NCBI GenBank assembly: GCA_006384855.1
Contig: VCJN01002233.1
Location: 84,386 to 148,385, forward strand
Origin: Tetraselmis striata
Lineage: Eukaryota > Chlorophyta > Chlorodendrophyceae > Chlorodendrales > Chlorodendraceae
Length of the DNA stretch: 64,000 bases
Direction: 5' to 3'
Shown here: piece after piece, positions 48,586 through 61,101 of the stretch
How the letters are laid out: each line of letters starts with the position of its first letter
Numbering within the stretch: the first letter of the stretch is position 1
The notes under the pieces: model-generated
Database searches by the model: none
What the model was told of the DNA's origin: nothing
What the model saw: only the letters and a program-made list of their open reading frames with translations
Made by a program: the position numbers and the translations under genes

Positions 48586-48733
48586 GCTCTCTGCGGATGC
48601 CGGGAGCGCGGGGCCGTGCCGCGCCCGTCATCGCGCGCGTCCGGCGCGGTTGCGGCGGATGCGCCCATCGGCTACCCCTTCTGTATTGGGAGCGGCGTTG
48701 AGGATTGATGCCGCGCGGATTGCCGGAGGTTCC

Positions 48734-49507
48734 ATGGGATACGAGAATATTCAGGTTGAGAAACGGGGCCGCGTGGCTCTTGTCACCCTCAACCGCCCGA
48801 AGGCGTTGAACGCGCTGAATTCGGCCCTGATCGCGGAGTTGAATGATGCCCTGGCCCAGTTCCAGAGCGACGACAAGATCGGATGCGTGGTTCTGACCGG
48901 GTCGGAGAAGGCCTTCGCTGCCGGCGCCGACATCAAGGAAATGAGCTCGCTCTCCTATGTCGAGGCCTATACCGGCGATTTCATCACCTCCTGGGATGAG
49001 GTTTCGCGGTTCCGCAAGCCGATCATCGCCGCCGTTGCCGGCTACGCGCTCGGCGGCGGATGCGAACTGGCGATGATGTGCGACTTTATCCTGGCCGCCG
49101 ACACGGCCAAGTTCGGTCAGCCGGAAATCACCCTTGGCGTCATGCCGGGTGCCGGCGGCACGCAGCGCCTGACGCGGTTCGTCGGCAAGTCCAAGGCGAT
49201 GGAAATGTGCCTCACCGGGCGCATGATGGACGCAGCGGAGGCGGAAAGCTCAGGTCTTGTCAGCCGGGTCATTCCCGCTGACGAACTGGTCGACGAGGCG
49301 ATGCGCGTGGCGGAGAAGATCGCGGATTTCTCCCTGCCCATCGCGATGATGACGAAAGAGAGCGTGAACCGTTCCTATGAGACCACGCTTGCGGAAGGCA
49401 TTCGCTTCGAACGCCGGGTGTTTCATTCGATGTTTGCGACCGAGGATCAAAGCGAAGGCATGGCCGCCTTTGTCGAGAAACGGTCGCCGCAGTTCAAGAA
49501 CCGGTAA
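48734..49507 (+). CDS. Enoyl-CoA hydratase (crotonase family)
   Basis: The 257-residue protein has [18 protein letters not shown], the oxyanion-hole sequences [12 protein letters not shown] and [18 protein letters not shown], and a conserved glutamate region [21 protein letters not shown], as in short-chain enoyl-CoA hydratases. It hydrates trans-2-enoyl-CoA in fatty-acid beta-oxidation. GGAGG precedes ATG 48734. Close to full-length short-chain hydratases, and probably monocistronic before rpsT. Confidence 0.93.
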   Translation: MGYENIQVEKRGRVALVTLNRPKALNALNSALIAELNDALAQFQSDDKIGCVVLTGSEKAFAAGADIKEMSSLSYVEAYTGDFITSWDEVSRFRKPIIAAVAGYALGGGCELAMMCDFILAADTAKFGQPEITLGVMPGAGGTQRLTRFVGKSKAMEMCLTGRMMDAAEAESSGLVSRVIPADELVDEAMRVAEKIADFSLPIAMMTKESVNRSYETTLAEGIRFERRVFHSMFATEDQSEGMAAFVEKRSPQFKNR

Positions 49508-49545
49508 GCGCCCGGCGGAAACCGGCGAGTGCTGCGACTTTCACG

Positions 49546-49574
49546 TTGACGCGCGCCGGGTGGGCCACTATAAG
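49546..49574 (+). promoter_or_regulatory. Sigma-70-type promoter of rpsT
   Basis: TTGACG (49546-49551) and TATAAG (49569-49574) are separated by exactly 17 bases, 5/6 matches to each box. The predicted start near 49581 leaves a leader of about 105 bases before rpsT. Confidence 0.75.
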
Positions 49575-49686
49575 CCAAGTCGACCGGTGGCGGAGTGTTC
49601 CGCCGCCGCTTTCGTTTGACCGGGGTGACATCTGGCGCCTCGATCGTGACGAGCCAGAATGTTCACGTAACGCATCAGGACACACC

Positions 49687-49953
49687 ATGGCCAACACCCC
49701 TTCGGCCAAGAAGGCGGCACGCAAGATCCAGCGCCGCACGGCCATCAACAAGGCCCGCCGTACCAGGGTGCGCTCGCACCTTCGCAAGGTTGAGGAGGCA
49801 ATTGCTTCCGGTGACCAGTCGGCGGCCAACGACGCGCTCAAGGCTGCCCAGCCGGAACTTATGCGGGCGGTAACCAAGGGCGTCTTTCACAGCAATATGG
49901 CAGCCCGGAAGATCTCCAGGCTGAACTCGCGGATCAAAGCGCTTAGCGCCTGA
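49687..49953 (+). CDS. rpsT: 30S ribosomal protein S20
   Basis: The 88-residue basic protein begins [17 protein letters not shown] and continues with [18 protein letters not shown] and [17 protein letters not shown], the S20 pattern. It binds 16S rRNA in the body of the small subunit. It has its own promoter and a terminator 25 bases after the stop. rpsT next to dnaA is a shared alphaproteobacterial arrangement. Confidence 0.97.
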   Translation: MANTPSAKKAARKIQRRTAINKARRTRVRSHLRKVEEAIASGDQSAANDALKAAQPELMRAVTKGVFHSNMAARKISRLNSRIKALSA

Positions 49954-49978
49954 CATTTTGCGGTGATTTGAGATGTTG

Positions 49979-50005
49979 AACCCGGCCTTTTGGTCGGGTT
50001 TTTCT
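49979..50005 (+). terminator. Rho-independent terminator of rpsT
   Basis: AACCCGGCC and GGTCGGGTT form a 9-bp stem (one G-T pair) with a TTTT loop, followed by TTTC and TTTT. Confidence 0.85.
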
Positions 50006-50201
50006 TTTGCCGGCGCACTCTTTCCGCCTTGCAATCCGTCTAAATACATGAGCCGAATCGCGGGGTGCCGCGGCGAGGCTTCATGGCAAAGAAATATCAA
50101 TAATATCAATTATTTAACTGGATGTAGCTTGCTGGCTTCGGTTGTCGTGCGGGTTTGGGGCGTGTCAAGAATGAACTCGACAAATTTTTTTTCGTGCACA
50201 G

Positions 50202-50265
50202 CAAAATGGGATTTGTCGGGTGTGCGAACGCCAAAATGCATTGAGTCAAAACGCCTTCCAAAATG
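50202..50265 (+). repeat. Three CAAAATG words upstream of dnaA, two within a 10-bp direct repeat
   Basis: CAAAATG begins at 50202, 50232 and 50259; CCAAAATGCA is exactly repeated at 50231 and 50258. The spacings are 30 and 27 bases, close to three helical turns. A fourth copy is at 50676. Confidence 0.5.
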
Positions 50266-50430
50266 CAGTGCCGGGGACAGGCAGGCCGAAGACGGGGCAG
50301 GGTTCGCACTGCGTTAACGAATTGCTCTCCGTCGCTGTTGCGAGCCCGAATTGGGCTGTGTATGGTCACTTCATCGGGCAGTCGCCCGGGTAAATCGAAA
50401 CAAGAAATCGACTAAGGGCCTCTGGAAGAG

Positions 50431-50462
50431 CAATGATATATTTTTGTCAAAAATATACATTG
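50431..50462. repeat. Long AT-rich palindrome upstream of dnaA
   Basis: TATATTTTTG and CAAAAATATA are perfect 10-bp inverted arms around one T (50437-50457). Outer arms CAATG and CATTG extend the dyad to 50431-50462, with one unpaired A. There is no terminator context, so it is more likely a protein-binding site or DNA-unwinding element. Confidence 0.6.
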
Positions 50463-51138
50463 GGTGGTTCTTGTAACCCCTTCCGGTCTCGTCATAAGCT
50501 TGTCTGGAGGTCTTGGCTTCGGCCACTTGGGATCTTCGAGTAGGAAGCTTTTAATCCTTAAAAAATGGCATGAGCGCCGCCAAATTACGTTTGGTGGAGC
50601 GAGTTTTATTGTCTGATTAAGGTGATGGATTTGCGGACATCAAGGGCGTGGCAAGACGGGCGACAAGGCCCGCGACAAAATGCTTGGCCCGTCCGACGGA
50701 GCTATCGGGAACAATGCGGGGCAACCGGCTGGCTTGCCTTGGTCTCGCGAAACGAAAATGAAAATGAGGGGCTTGACGATGAACGCGCAATGGACTTTCT
50801 GTGCCGCTCCGAATTCGGCGAAAGCGGTCAGGCGCGATCCTTAGCCCGCCCCGGCTGAGCCGACCGGTCGGACATTCCCGTCCGCCGGGCAACACTGGAT
50901 CATTCAACCCACGCGCGGCCTGACGGGTCGGGGTTTGGCGGCGATGCTTCTTGCATCCGCGACCAACCACGCCGACGTCCTGCCACGCTTCACACACTGC
51001 CAACGGACGCGGCTCATCCGCTCCGGACGGGCTTTGCGCGCCAGCGCCAGAGGTCGTCGGGTAAAAAACGATGAAAAAACAAAGGTACAGCGGGTTCTGC
51101 GGCGGCGGACACTCCCGTTGGACAAGGAGGCGATCACG

Positions 51139-52614
51139 ATGAACTTGCAGGAGATGCCGGCGACTGAACTCGCAGGTGCAGACCACTGGGTTCGTGTCAA
51201 GAAGCGGCTGCGAGCCGAACTGGGTGAAGATGTCTTCACAAGCTGGTTTGCCCGGGTCGATTTTGAGGATCACGCCAATGGCATCGTGCGCCTTTCCGTT
51301 CCGACCCGCTTCCTCAAGCAGTGGATTCAGTCGCATTATCTCGAGCGCCTGATCGGTCTGTGGCAGCGCGAATGCGACGATGTTCTGCGCATCGAACTGA
51401 CGGTCCGTGGCGCCGTTCGTGCCCGCCCTGCGCCTCAGGCTGCGCTTGCCGGGTCCGTGCGTCCCTCGCCGTCGCTCAAGGCGGCCGACAAGCCGCGTCT
51501 GGAAGCCGTGGCCGGATCCGATGTGGCGCGCATGGCGCCGGCCGCCCAGCCGCGCACCGCGGCCCCGATGCCGGACGGGCTGGAAGGCGCCTCGCTCGAT
51601 CCGAAATACACGTTCGACTCCTTCGTCGAGGGCGAGTCCAATGCCCTGGCTCTCGCTGCGGCGCGCCAGATCGCGACCGCGAGTGCCGTCACCTTCAATC
51701 CTCTGTATGTCCATGCCTCCGTTGGGCTTGGCAAGACGCACCTGATGCAGGCGATCGCAAGTTCTGCGCGGGCGTCGGGGAAGCGGGTGCTCTACCTGAC
51801 GGCGGAACATTTCATGTATCGCTTCGTCGCCGCCCTGAAGGCGCAGTCCGCGCTGGCGTTCAAGGACACGCTTCGCACCATCGATCTCCTGCTGATCGAT
51901 GACATGCAGTTCCTTCACGGCAAGCAGGTCCAGCAGGAATTCTGCCACACGCTCAACGCTTTGATCGATGGTGCCCGCCAGGTCGTCGTCGCGGCGGACC
52001 GTCCGCCCTCCGATTTGGAGACGCTGGACGACCGGATGCGCTCGCGTCTGGCCGGCGGTCTCGTCGCGGCGATCTCCGAGCCGGACTACGGCCTGCGCCG
52101 CGCGATCCTTACCGGCCGCGTCGATACGGTGCGCCGCGCCCATCCGAGCTTTGCCATCCCCGAGAGCGTCCTCGACTATGTGGCGCGCAACGTCGGCACC
52201 TCCGGCCGCGACCTTGAAGGCGCGCTCAACCGGCTGATCGCCCACAACCAGCTGACCAACCAGCCGGTCACCCAGGAAATGGCCGAGGCGACCCTGCGCG
52301 ATCTGGTGCGCAACACCGAGCCGCGGCGGGTGAAGATCGAGGATATCCAGCGCGTGGTGTCGAAACACTACAGCGTGTCGAAGGCCGACCTTCTGTCGGC
52401 GCGCCGCACCCGGACCATTGTGCGTCCGCGTCAGATCGCGATGTATCTCGCCAAGATGATGACCCCGCGCTCCCTGCCGGAAATCGGGCGTCGCTTCGGC
52501 AACCGCGACCACACCACCGTCTTGCACGCCGTTCGCAAGATCGAGGACCTGAGCCGCAACGACAGCACGCTCGCGCAGGAAATCGATCTGCTGAAGCGCA
52601 TGCTCGACGCCTGA
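51139..52614 (+). CDS. dnaA: Chromosomal replication initiator protein DnaA
   Basis: The 491-residue AAA+ protein has domain I ([20 protein letters not shown]), Walker [14 protein letters not shown], Walker [15 protein letters not shown] and the domain IV helix-turn-helix [19 protein letters not shown] with [13 protein letters not shown], the DnaA-box reader. It opens the chromosomal origin. AAGGAGG lies 11 bases before ATG 51139; the frame is open further upstream, but that part is not conserved. dnaN, recF and gyrB follow in order on the same strand. Confidence 0.97.
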   Translation: MNLQEMPATELAGADHWVRVKKRLRAELGEDVFTSWFARVDFEDHANGIVRLSVPTRFLKQWIQSHYLERLIGLWQRECDDVLRIELTVRGAVRARPAPQAALAGSVRPSPSLKAADKPRLEAVAGSDVARMAPAAQPRTAAPMPDGLEGASLDPKYTFDSFVEGESNALALAAARQIATASAVTFNPLYVHASVGLGKTHLMQAIASSARASGKRVLYLTAEHFMYRFVAALKAQSALAFKDTLRTIDLLLIDDMQFLHGKQVQQEFCHTLNALIDGARQVVVAADRPPSDLETLDDRMRSRLAGGLVAAISEPDYGLRRAILTGRVDTVRRAHPSFAIPESVLDYVARNVGTSGRDLEGALNRLIAHNQLTNQPVTQEMAEATLRDLVRNTEPRRVKIEDIQRVVSKHYSVSKADLLSARRTRTIVRPRQIAMYLAKMMTPRSLPEIGRRFGNRDHTTVLHAVRKIEDLSRNDSTLAQEIDLLKRMLDA

Positions 52615-52723
52615 GGCCGGAGCGCCGAGAGGCGCGGCCGTGGTCCGTCGCGCGCGTGAGTGCGGGGCGAAAGCGGCGCGGCCCATGTGCCGGTATCGAC
52701 CTGCAACTGCAGGCCCGCTGCCC

Positions 52724-52755
52724 AAAACCGCCGCTTTCCCGCAAGCGGCGGTTTT
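52724..52755 (+). terminator. Rho-independent terminator after dnaA
   Basis: AAAACCGCCGCTT and AAGCGGCGGTTTT form a 13-bp stem with a TCCCG(C) loop and end in TTTT. It lies about 110 bases after the dnaA stop, so dnaN probably has its own promoter in the remaining 140 bases. Confidence 0.82.
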
Positions 52756-52898
52756 CTGCGGATAATGGGCGGCAATCGGGCGCTTGCCTCTTGCTTTTTG
52801 CAGCGCCAAGGGCCAGTGTCGACGCCCATTTCGCCGTCGCGGCTTATCCTTGCGGACGCGGCCTCCCGGTGCCAACGCATTTGACAACGGACGACACA

Positions 52899-54017
52899 AT
52901 GAAAGTGACGCTTGAGCGGACGGATCTCCTGAAGTCCCTGACCCATGTCCACCGTGTCGTCGAACGCCGGAACACCATCCCGATCCTTTCGAATGTGCTG
53001 TTGCGCTGCGAGGCGGGTGAGCTGGCGTTGAAGGCGACCGATCTCGATCTCGAAATCTCCGAGCGCATCGCGGCGCATGTGGAGCAGCCGGGCGCAACGA
53101 CCGTGCCCGCGCACATGATCTACGACATCGTGCGCAAGCTGCCCGAGGGCTCCCAGGTCGCGCTCGAGACCTCCGGCGAAAATGCGACGCTGGAGATCCG
53201 CGCCGGGCGCTCGCGCTTCGCGCTGCAGATGTTGCCGGAATCGGATTTCCCGGACATCACGGCCGGCGATTTCACCCATTCCTTCACGCTGACCGCGCGC
53301 GACATGCGCACGGTGCTCGATGCCACGCAGTTCGCGATCTCCACCGAGGAGACGCGCTACTATCTCAACGGCATCTACATGCATGCCGTCGCGACCGAGG
53401 CGGGCGAGCGCTTCCGCGGTGTCGCGACCGACGGTCACCGCCTGGCGCGCGCCGAAATTCCGGCGCCGTCCGGTGCCACCGGCATGCCGGGCATCATCGT
53501 GCCGCGCAAGACGGTCGGCGAGATGCAGAAGCTTCTGGAAAACCCGGATGCCGAAGCGCGGATCGAGATCTCCGAGACCAAGATCCGCATCACCACCGGC
53601 AATGTCATCTTGACCTCGAAGCTGATCGACGGGACGTTCCCGGATTACGGTCGCGTCATTCCGCAGAACAACGACAAGGAAATGCTGGTCGACCGCGACG
53701 AGTTCAAGTCGGCGGTGGACCGTGTCTCGACGATCTCGTCGGAGCGCGGGCGGGCCGTGAAACTGGCGATTTCCGAAGGGCGGATGGTTTTGACGGTGGT
53801 CAATCCCGACTCCGGGTCGGCAACCGAGGAACTGGCGGTCGACTATGAGTCCGATCCGCTCGAGATCGGCTTCAATTCGCGCTATCTGCTGGAGATCGCC
53901 GGTCAGTTGCGCGGCGACACGGCGTCGTTCCGTTTTGCCGACGCCGGCGCGCCGACGCTGATCCAGGACAAGGGCGTGGAAGACGCACTCTATGTCCTGA
54001 TGCCGATGCGGGTCTGA
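52899..54017 (+). CDS. dnaN: DNA polymerase III beta sliding clamp
   Basis: The 372-residue protein starts MKVTLERTDLLKSLTHVHRV, with RRNTIPILSNVLL and C-terminal MPMRV, the usual end of the clamp. Three repeated clamp domains are evident from RYYLNGIYMH, GVATDGHRLA and FPDYGRVIP. The dimeric ring tethers polymerase III to DNA and is loaded by DnaX. It is 282 bases after dnaA and 49 bases before recF. Confidence 0.97.
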   Translation: MKVTLERTDLLKSLTHVHRVVERRNTIPILSNVLLRCEAGELALKATDLDLEISERIAAHVEQPGATTVPAHMIYDIVRKLPEGSQVALETSGENATLEIRAGRSRFALQMLPESDFPDITAGDFTHSFTLTARDMRTVLDATQFAISTEETRYYLNGIYMHAVATEAGERFRGVATDGHRLARAEIPAPSGATGMPGIIVPRKTVGEMQKLLENPDAEARIEISETKIRITTGNVILTSKLIDGTFPDYGRVIPQNNDKEMLVDRDEFKSAVDRVSTISSERGRAVKLAISEGRMVLTVVNPDSGSATEELAVDYESDPLEIGFNSRYLLEIAGQLRGDTASFRFADAGAPTLIQDKGVEDALYVLMPMRV

Positions 54018-54066
54018 CCGGCGGGGTGATCCGCAGGCCGCGAGATCGGAGAAAGAAAGGCGCGCG

Positions 54067-55206
54067 ATGGGCGAGCCGGTCAGGGTTGCCCTGCGCAGCC
54101 TCACCTTGTCTGATTTCAGGAACTACGAAACGCTTTCCGTGACCTTCGATGCGCCGATGGTCGCCCTCGTGGGGGAAAACGGCGCGGGAAAGACCAACCT
54201 CCTTGAAGCGATCTCGCTGCTGACGGCGGGCCGCGGCCTGCGCCGTGCAGCCCTTGAAGATCTGGCGCGCCGCGGCGCGCCGCACGGTTGGGCGGTGTCG
54301 GCGCGGGTCGAGGGCATCGGCGGCGAGACGCGAATCGGGGTCGGGCACACCGCCGGCGATCCCGGTCGTCGGATCCGGATCAACGGATCTGACGCGCGCA
54401 GCTCCGAAATGCTTCTCGACTATCTGCGGGTTCTCTGGCTTCTGCCCTCCATGGACGGCTTGTTCACCGGACCGGCGGGCGACCGGCGACGGTTTCTGGA
54501 CCGCTTGGTTCTGGCCATCGATCCGGGACACGGGCGGCGGGTCGCGGATCTGGAGCGGACCCTGCGGGCGCGCAATCGCCTTCTCGACGAGCGCGGGTCC
54601 GATGCCTTCCTCGATGCGGTGGAGGCGCAGCTTGCGCCGCTCGCCGTCGCCGTCAGCTATGCCCGGCAGGAGACCGTGACCCTGCTGCGCGAGCGCATGG
54701 CCTCCCAGGCCGAGGCCGGACAGCCGTTTCCGCAGGCCGACGTTCTCCTTACCGGAGGCTTCGAGGACAGCGCCGCCGGGGTTGCGGCGGGCGATCTGGA
54801 AGATGCCTATCGCGAGATGCTCGCCGCCGGCCGCTATCGCGACCGGGCGGCGGGACGCACGCTCCAGGGGCCGCATCGCTCGGATCTGACGGTGCGCCAT
54901 GTCGCCAAGGACATGCCGGCCGCGCTTGCCTCCACCGGCGAGCAGAAGGCCCTGTTGATCGGCCTGGTTCTGGCGCATGCGGAAGTGGCCGCGGCCACCG
55001 CCGGCCTGACGCCGCTGCTGCTGCTCGACGAGGTCGCGGCCCATCTCGATCCCGACCGCCGCCGCGCGCTTTTTGCGCGTCTTGCCGACCTTGGCCTGCA
55101 GGTGATGATGACCGGCACGGATCCGTTCCTGTTCGCCGAACTGCCGGAGGCAAGCCGGATACTAAAGGTCGCAAACGGACGCGTTTCTCCCTATAGTGCG
55201 GCGTAA
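54067..55206 (+). CDS. recF: DNA replication and repair protein RecF
   Basis: The 379-residue SMC-like ATPase has LRSLTLSDFRNYETLSV, Walker A VGENGAGKTNLLEAI, signature TGEQKALLIGLVLA and Walker B PLLLLDEVAAHLD. RecF binds gapped DNA and works with RecO and RecR (recR at 5.3 kb). dnaA-dnaN-recF order is classic. A LysE gene follows after 23 bases and may be co-transcribed. Confidence 0.95.
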   Translation: MGEPVRVALRSLTLSDFRNYETLSVTFDAPMVALVGENGAGKTNLLEAISLLTAGRGLRRAALEDLARRGAPHGWAVSARVEGIGGETRIGVGHTAGDPGRRIRINGSDARSSEMLLDYLRVLWLLPSMDGLFTGPAGDRRRFLDRLVLAIDPGHGRRVADLERTLRARNRLLDERGSDAFLDAVEAQLAPLAVAVSYARQETVTLLRERMASQAEAGQPFPQADVLLTGGFEDSAAGVAAGDLEDAYREMLAAGRYRDRAAGRTLQGPHRSDLTVRHVAKDMPAALASTGEQKALLIGLVLAHAEVAAATAGLTPLLLLDEVAAHLDPDRRRALFARLADLGLQVMMTGTDPFLFAELPEASRILKVANGRVSPYSAA

Positions 55207-55229
55207 TCTCCAAAAGGATCCCTCCCTCG

Positions 55230-58579
<3,350 letters not shown>

Positions 58580-58621
58580 AAGCGGCCAAGACATTCCTCA
58601 AAAACAAGCCGCAAGCAACCT

Positions 58622-58993
58622 ATGCCGACAATCAATCAGTTGGTTCGTCAGAACCGCAAGCCGACCGTCAAGAAGTCCAAGACGCCTTCGCTGGCCGGAA
58701 ACCCGCAGAAGCGCGCCGTATGCACCCGCGTGTACACGACCACGCCGCGTAAGCCGAACTCGGCTCTGCGTAAGGTCGCCCGCGTGCGTATGACCAATGG
58801 CAACGAAGTCACCGCCTACATCCCGGGCGAAGGCCACAACCTGCAGGAGCACTCTGTCGTGCTCGTGCGCGGTGGTGGACCGAACGACCTTCCGGGTGTG
58901 CGCTACCGCGTGATCCGCGGCGTGCTCGACACCCAGGGCGTCAAGGATCGTAAGAAGCGCCGTTCGCTCTACGGTTCCAAGCGTCCGAAGTAA
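58622..58993 (+). CDS. rpsL: 30S ribosomal protein S12, divergent stand-alone copy with Arg43 and Asn88
   Basis: The 123-residue S12 keeps the core [40 protein letters not shown] and DLPGVRY. At two decoding-site positions it departs from the usual sequence: PRKPNS in place of PKKPNS puts Arg at residue 43, and GGGPNDLPG in place of GGRVKDLPG puts Asn at residue 88. In M. tuberculosis and E. coli, Lys-to-Arg at residue 43 (42 in E. coli numbering) and changes at Lys88 (87) are classical streptomycin-resistance changes. The gene is outside the usual rpsL-rpsG-fusA cluster and has its own promoter and terminator. Whether it is the only rpsL cannot be seen from here. Confidence 0.93.
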   Translation: MPTINQLVRQNRKPTVKKSKTPSLAGNPQKRAVCTRVYTTTPRKPNSALRKVARVRMTNGNEVTAYIPGEGHNLQEHSVVLVRGGGPNDLPGVRYRVIRGVLDTQGVKDRKKRRSLYGSKRPK

Positions 58994-59041
58994 GCCGCGC
59001 TCGGCGACAGACGCCGAAGGCAGTTTGCGCGCAAATTTTGA

Positions 59042-59065
59042 CCCCCGGCACTGCCGGGGGTTTTT
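59042..59065 (+). terminator. Rho-independent terminator of rpsL
   Basis: CCCCCGGC and GCCGGGGG form a perfect 8-bp stem with an ACT loop, followed by TTTTT at 59061-59065. Confidence 0.9.
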
Positions 59066-59146
59066 GCGTTTGCACAGCGGGACTGGTTTGCACAGCGCGA
59101 TTGGGCGGCGCGATCGGGGGACCGCCGCCGGTCGGGGACGGGCCTG

Positions 59147-60688
59147 TCAGAGCGTTCCGCGATCGAGCCTGTCGAGGGTGCGGCGCGCGGCCGTGCGATA
59201 GGCGGCCTGGGTCTCCGGTTTCATCCGCTCCCAGGTGCGATAGGGCTGGGCCAGGCGGGGGTTTTTGCCCAGAACCTCTTTGTTGCGCAGCAGGAAGTCC
59301 CAGTAGAGCGGATTGAACGGACAGGCGTTTTCGCCGGTCTTGTCCTTCACGTCGTAGCGGCAGCCGCTGCAGTAGTCGGACATCTTGTTGATGTAGTTGC
59401 CGCTTGCCGCATAGGGCTTTGAACCGAGAAGCCCGCCGTCGGCGAACTGGCTCATGCCAAGCGTGTTGGGCAGTTCCACCCATTCATAGGCATCGGCATA
59501 GACGGCGAGGTACCATTCGTGGATCTGTCGCGGCTCGACGCCCGACAGCAGTGCGAAGTTGCCGGTGACCATCAGCCGCTGGATGTGATGGGCATAGGCC
59601 TGCTCGCGCGTCTGTTCCACCGCATCGCGGACGCAGGCCATCTTCGTGTCGGCACTCCAGTAGAATTCGGGCAGGTCGCGGTCGGCTGAGAGAAAGTTCT
59701 CCTGCGCATAGTCCGGCATCTTCAGCCAGTAGATCCCGCGCACATATTCCCGCCAGCCGATGATCTGGCGGATGAATCCCTCGACCGCGTTCAGCGGCGC
59801 ATGGCCGTCGTGATAGGCGGCCTCGACCGCGCGACAGGTCTCCAAGGGGTCGAGCAGGCCCGCATTGAGATACAGCGCCAGGACCGAGTGATAGAGGAAC
59901 CGTTCCCCGGCCAGCATCGCATCCTGATAGTCGCCGAAACCGGGCAGGGCGGTCTTGATGAAATGGGTCCGCGCCGCCTTCGCGTCCTTTTGCGTGACCG
60001 CGAACCAGAACGGCTCGAGGTCGCCGAACCGGTCGGGAAAGTTCCTGTCCACGAGGTCGAGCACCGCGCGGGTGGTCTCGTCCGGCGTCACCTGTCGCGG
60101 TGAGGGCATGAACAGGTCGCCCGTCGCCGGCTTGCGATTGTCGGCATCGAAGTTCCATTGCCCGCCGACGGGATCCTCACCGTCCATCAAGAGCCCCGTC
60201 TTGCGGCGCATGTCCCGGTAGAAATATTCCATGCGCAGCTGCTTGCGGCCCTCCGCCCACTTGGCGAAGGCGTCATGCGAGCACAGGAAACGGTCGTCGG
60301 GGCAGATCTCGACCGGGACCCCGAGTTGCTTTTCCCAGCCCTTCATCGCCTGAAGCACCCGCCACTCGCCGGGCTCCGTGACACGGATGCTGTCCGGCGA
60401 ATGGCGGGCGACCGCGCGTTTGATCTCGCCGGTGAAGGATCCGCTGTTGTCCGGATCGTCGAGCGTTACATAGTCGACGGTCCATCCCGCGCTTTCGAGC
60501 GCGCTGGCATGGTGGCGCATGGCCGAGAACAGGAAGGCGATCTTCTTGCGATGGTGCGCGACGTAATCGGTTTCTTCAACGACCTCCATCATCAGCACCC
60601 GCGCCGTTGCAGGGTCGGCGTCGCGAAGCGACGCGAGGTCGAGCGTGAGCTGGTCGCCAAGAACGGGGATGAGGACGGTGGATGTCAT
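59147..60688 (-). CDS. FeS bacterial cryptochrome/photolyase, (6-4) photolyase type (PhrB-like)
   Basis: The 513-residue protein matches the FeS-BCP/CryPro group: N-terminal VLIPVLGDQLTLDL photolyase domain and a helical FAD domain with GFIRQIIGWREYVRGIYWL and YAHHIQRLMVTGNFALLSG. Four cysteines, Cys352, Cys440, Cys443 and Cys456 (MACVRD, DYCSGC, ENACPF), keep the same spacing as the [4Fe-4S] ligands of Agrobacterium PhrB. Such enzymes use blue light to repair (6-4) photoproducts, with FAD and a ribolumazine-type antenna. It is convergent with rpsL. Confidence 0.9.
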   Translation of the reverse strand: MTSTVLIPVLGDQLTLDLASLRDADPATARVLMMEVVEETDYVAHHRKKIAFLFSAMRHHASALESAGWTVDYVTLDDPDNSGSFTGEIKRAVARHSPDSIRVTEPGEWRVLQAMKGWEKQLGVPVEICPDDRFLCSHDAFAKWAEGRKQLRMEYFYRDMRRKTGLLMDGEDPVGGQWNFDADNRKPATGDLFMPSPRQVTPDETTRAVLDLVDRNFPDRFGDLEPFWFAVTQKDAKAARTHFIKTALPGFGDYQDAMLAGERFLYHSVLALYLNAGLLDPLETCRAVEAAYHDGHAPLNAVEGFIRQIIGWREYVRGIYWLKMPDYAQENFLSADRDLPEFYWSADTKMACVRDAVEQTREQAYAHHIQRLMVTGNFALLSGVEPRQIHEWYLAVYADAYEWVELPNTLGMSQFADGGLLGSKPYAASGNYINKMSDYCSGCRYDVKDKTGENACPFNPLYWDFLLRNKEVLGKNPRLAQPYRTWERMKPETQAAYRTAARRTLDRLDRGTL

Positions 60689-60800
60689 GGGCGGGCAGGT
60701 ATCCGGAGCGCGGGGAGGGGGGACGTTTGCGTTCTCTACCGGCTACGCAGCCCGTGAGGGCGTGGATTGCCGCGACAGCGCGCGGGGGAGGGGAAAACGA

Positions 60801-60832
60801 AAGAGCCGCCGGCGCGGTCGCCGGCGGCTCTT
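60801..60832 (-). terminator. Terminator of the GcrA-like gene
   Basis: AAGAGCCGCCGGCG and CGCCGGCGGCTCTT pair as a 14-bp stem around a four-base loop. On the minus strand it is followed by TCGTTTT, downstream of the 70-residue gene. Confidence 0.72.
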
Positions 60833-60888
60833 GAACGGTGGATCATGTGTGACGACCGGGAAAGGCGTTTCCCGTCGCGTGCAAGGTC

Positions 60889-61101
60889 TCAGGCGGCGAT
60901 CCGCTTCTGGGCGCGGAAGGCGATCGGCGCATTCTCGCGGTTGCGGCGGCGCTCTTCCGGGGAGATATAGACGAGCGCGCGGTGCTCGTCGCAGTAGGAC
61001 ACCCCTGCCTCGACGCGGTTGCGGCACGGGAAGGAGTAATTGCCGCCTGTTCCTTCAGCCCACTTGCATTGGCCGGCGCGCGGAAGTCGAAGATCAGTCA
61101 T
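60889..61101 (-). CDS. Small GcrA C-terminus-like zinc-binding protein
   Basis: The 70-residue protein has Cys12, Cys26, Cys37 and His40 in a pattern (GQCKWAEG, FPCRNRV, YCDEH) like the C-terminal metal-binding part of GcrA, the alphaproteobacterial cell-cycle regulator. The DNA-binding N-terminus of GcrA is absent, so it cannot bind promoters in the same way. A basic tail follows (SPEERRRNREN). It may be a partner of GcrA or sigma-70, which is inference. Start ATG 61101 is preceded by AAAGGTAAGC. Confidence 0.68.
   Translation of the reverse strand: MTDLRLPRAGQCKWAEGTGGNYSFPCRNRVEAGVSYCDEHRALVYISPEERRRNRENAPIAFRAQKRIAA

Larger units (their letters stand above)
50006..51138. other. 1.1 kb AT-rich intergenic region between rpsT and dnaA
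   Basis: No gene is supported here. The left two thirds (about 50040-50640) is markedly AT-richer than the rest of the window. It holds a long dyad at 50431-50462, repeated CAAAATG words at 50202, 50232, 50259 and 50676, and CCAAATTACGTTTGG as a smaller dyad near 50580. I find no cluster of good DnaA boxes and no clear promoter by eye, although the dnaA promoter must lie here. It could be a dnaA control region or an origin-related region. The right third is GC-rich non-coding leader. Confidence 0.6.

Noticed and set aside
50680-50720. tRNA-like text on the minus strand (GATAGCTCCGTCGG, resembling a tRNA D-arm)
   Set aside because: No matching acceptor stem, anticodon arm or TTCGA loop follows, so it is at most a remnant and probably chance.
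50622-50858. Possible 78-residue protein upstream of dnaA
   Set aside because: No ribosome-binding site, no domain, and composition like non-coding sequence.
50006-51138. Chromosomal origin (oriC) in the rpsT-dnaA gap
   Set aside because: AT-rich with dyads, but I found no cluster of good DnaA boxes, and in many relatives oriC lies near hemE rather than dnaA.
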